Positions 19,063 through 19,133 of a stretch of 19,133 nt of DNA are shown one piece after another. The position numbers and the translations under genes are program-made. The first letter of the stretch is position 1. Each line of letters starts with the position of its first letter. Origin of the DNA: Actinomycetota bacterium. GTDB lineage: Bacteria; Actinomycetota; Thermoleophilia; Solirubrobacterales; Solirubrobacteraceae. The stretch covers positions 1 to 19,133 of the forward strand of contig VAWY01000095.1 of NCBI GenBank assembly GCA_005888335.1. Reading direction: 5' to 3'. The notes under the pieces are model-generated. The model saw only the letters and a list, made by a program, of their open reading frames with translations, was not told the DNA's origin and searched no databases.

Positions 19063-19133
19063 TAGGCCGCTGCGACCTCGGGGCGGGCCTGGTCGCGGCG
19101 GCTGATCGTGAGGTAGGTGACGAGGGCGAGGAT
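19062..19133 (-). CDS. C-terminal tail of an unidentified gene (5' cut by window edge)
   Basis: The minus strand reads ILALVTYLTISRRDQARPEVAAA and stop, with the stop TAA at 19064-19062. The hydrophobic start followed by a basic tail suggests the last transmembrane helix of a membrane protein. The gene's body lies outside the window, so its family cannot be named. Confidence 0.6.
   Translation of the reverse strand: MLALVTYLTISRRDQARPEVAAA

Noticed and set aside
1..19133. tRNA, rRNA, CRISPR array, transposase or integrase
   Set aside because: None was found by reading both strands. The only repeat array is the two-unit palindromic repeat at 8903-8984.

Overview
The window is very GC-rich, densely packed bacterial DNA from an actinobacterial-type genome. 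Strong G/C third positions, frequent GTG starts, stop/start overlaps (ATGA, TTGA) and the gene content (three-domain DtxR/MntR-type regulator, P450, DUF1059, DUF1697, PrxQ) suggest Thermoleophilia (Solirubrobacterales-like). That placement is by eye and is an inference. No tRNA, rRNA, CRISPR array or transposase was seen.

Layout. (1) 1-1282: a 5' fragment of a CoA-disulfide-reductase-like flavoprotein (minus) diverges from a Fpg/Nei-family DNA glycosylase (plus) with only 23 nt between start codons. (2) 1286-9774: a metal-homeostasis island. Two small minus-strand genes face a plus-strand run: Tat-exported two-domain multicopper oxidase, ZIP transporter with an extracytoplasmic domain, cysteine-free HMA-like membrane protein, small helical protein, P1B-like ATPase without the usual CPC/SPC motif, and a second small helical protein. 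A minus-strand CDF exporter follows, then a plus-strand MntR-like regulator, with a shared divergent region holding a tandem 41-bp palindromic repeat and a separate inverted repeat. (3) 9811-13311: PrxQ/Bcp peroxiredoxin, a lipoprotein, an SDR-type reductase, a DUF1059 protein and a cytochrome P450 whose start looks damaged. (4) 13384-17256: HAD phosphatase, flippase-like membrane protein, GNAT acetyltransferase, a small unknown protein (minus), an alpha/beta-hydrolase-fold protein lacking the usual catalytic residues, and DUF1697. (5) 17364-19133: a secreted protein with a chitobiase-like C-terminal domain, then the C-terminal tail of a minus-strand gene.

How the genes may work together: the oxidase would change the redox state of a metal outside the membrane and ZIP would import it. 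The HMA-like/small-protein/P-type ATPase set and the CDF would move metal out of the cytoplasm. The regulator keeps most MntR-type ligands, so manganese or iron is the leading guess. Three small proteins related by eye (starts at 1513, 5065 and 7581) recur in this island and look like P-type-ATPase accessory factors.

Regulatory architecture: many genes have a TANNNT -10-like hexamer 6-9 nt before the start codon and no Shine-Dalgarno sequence, which implies leaderless mRNAs. Most of the small proteins instead have strong GGAGG-type sites. Several gene ends carry palindromes that include the stop codon and, in two cases, run into the next gene's -10 box.
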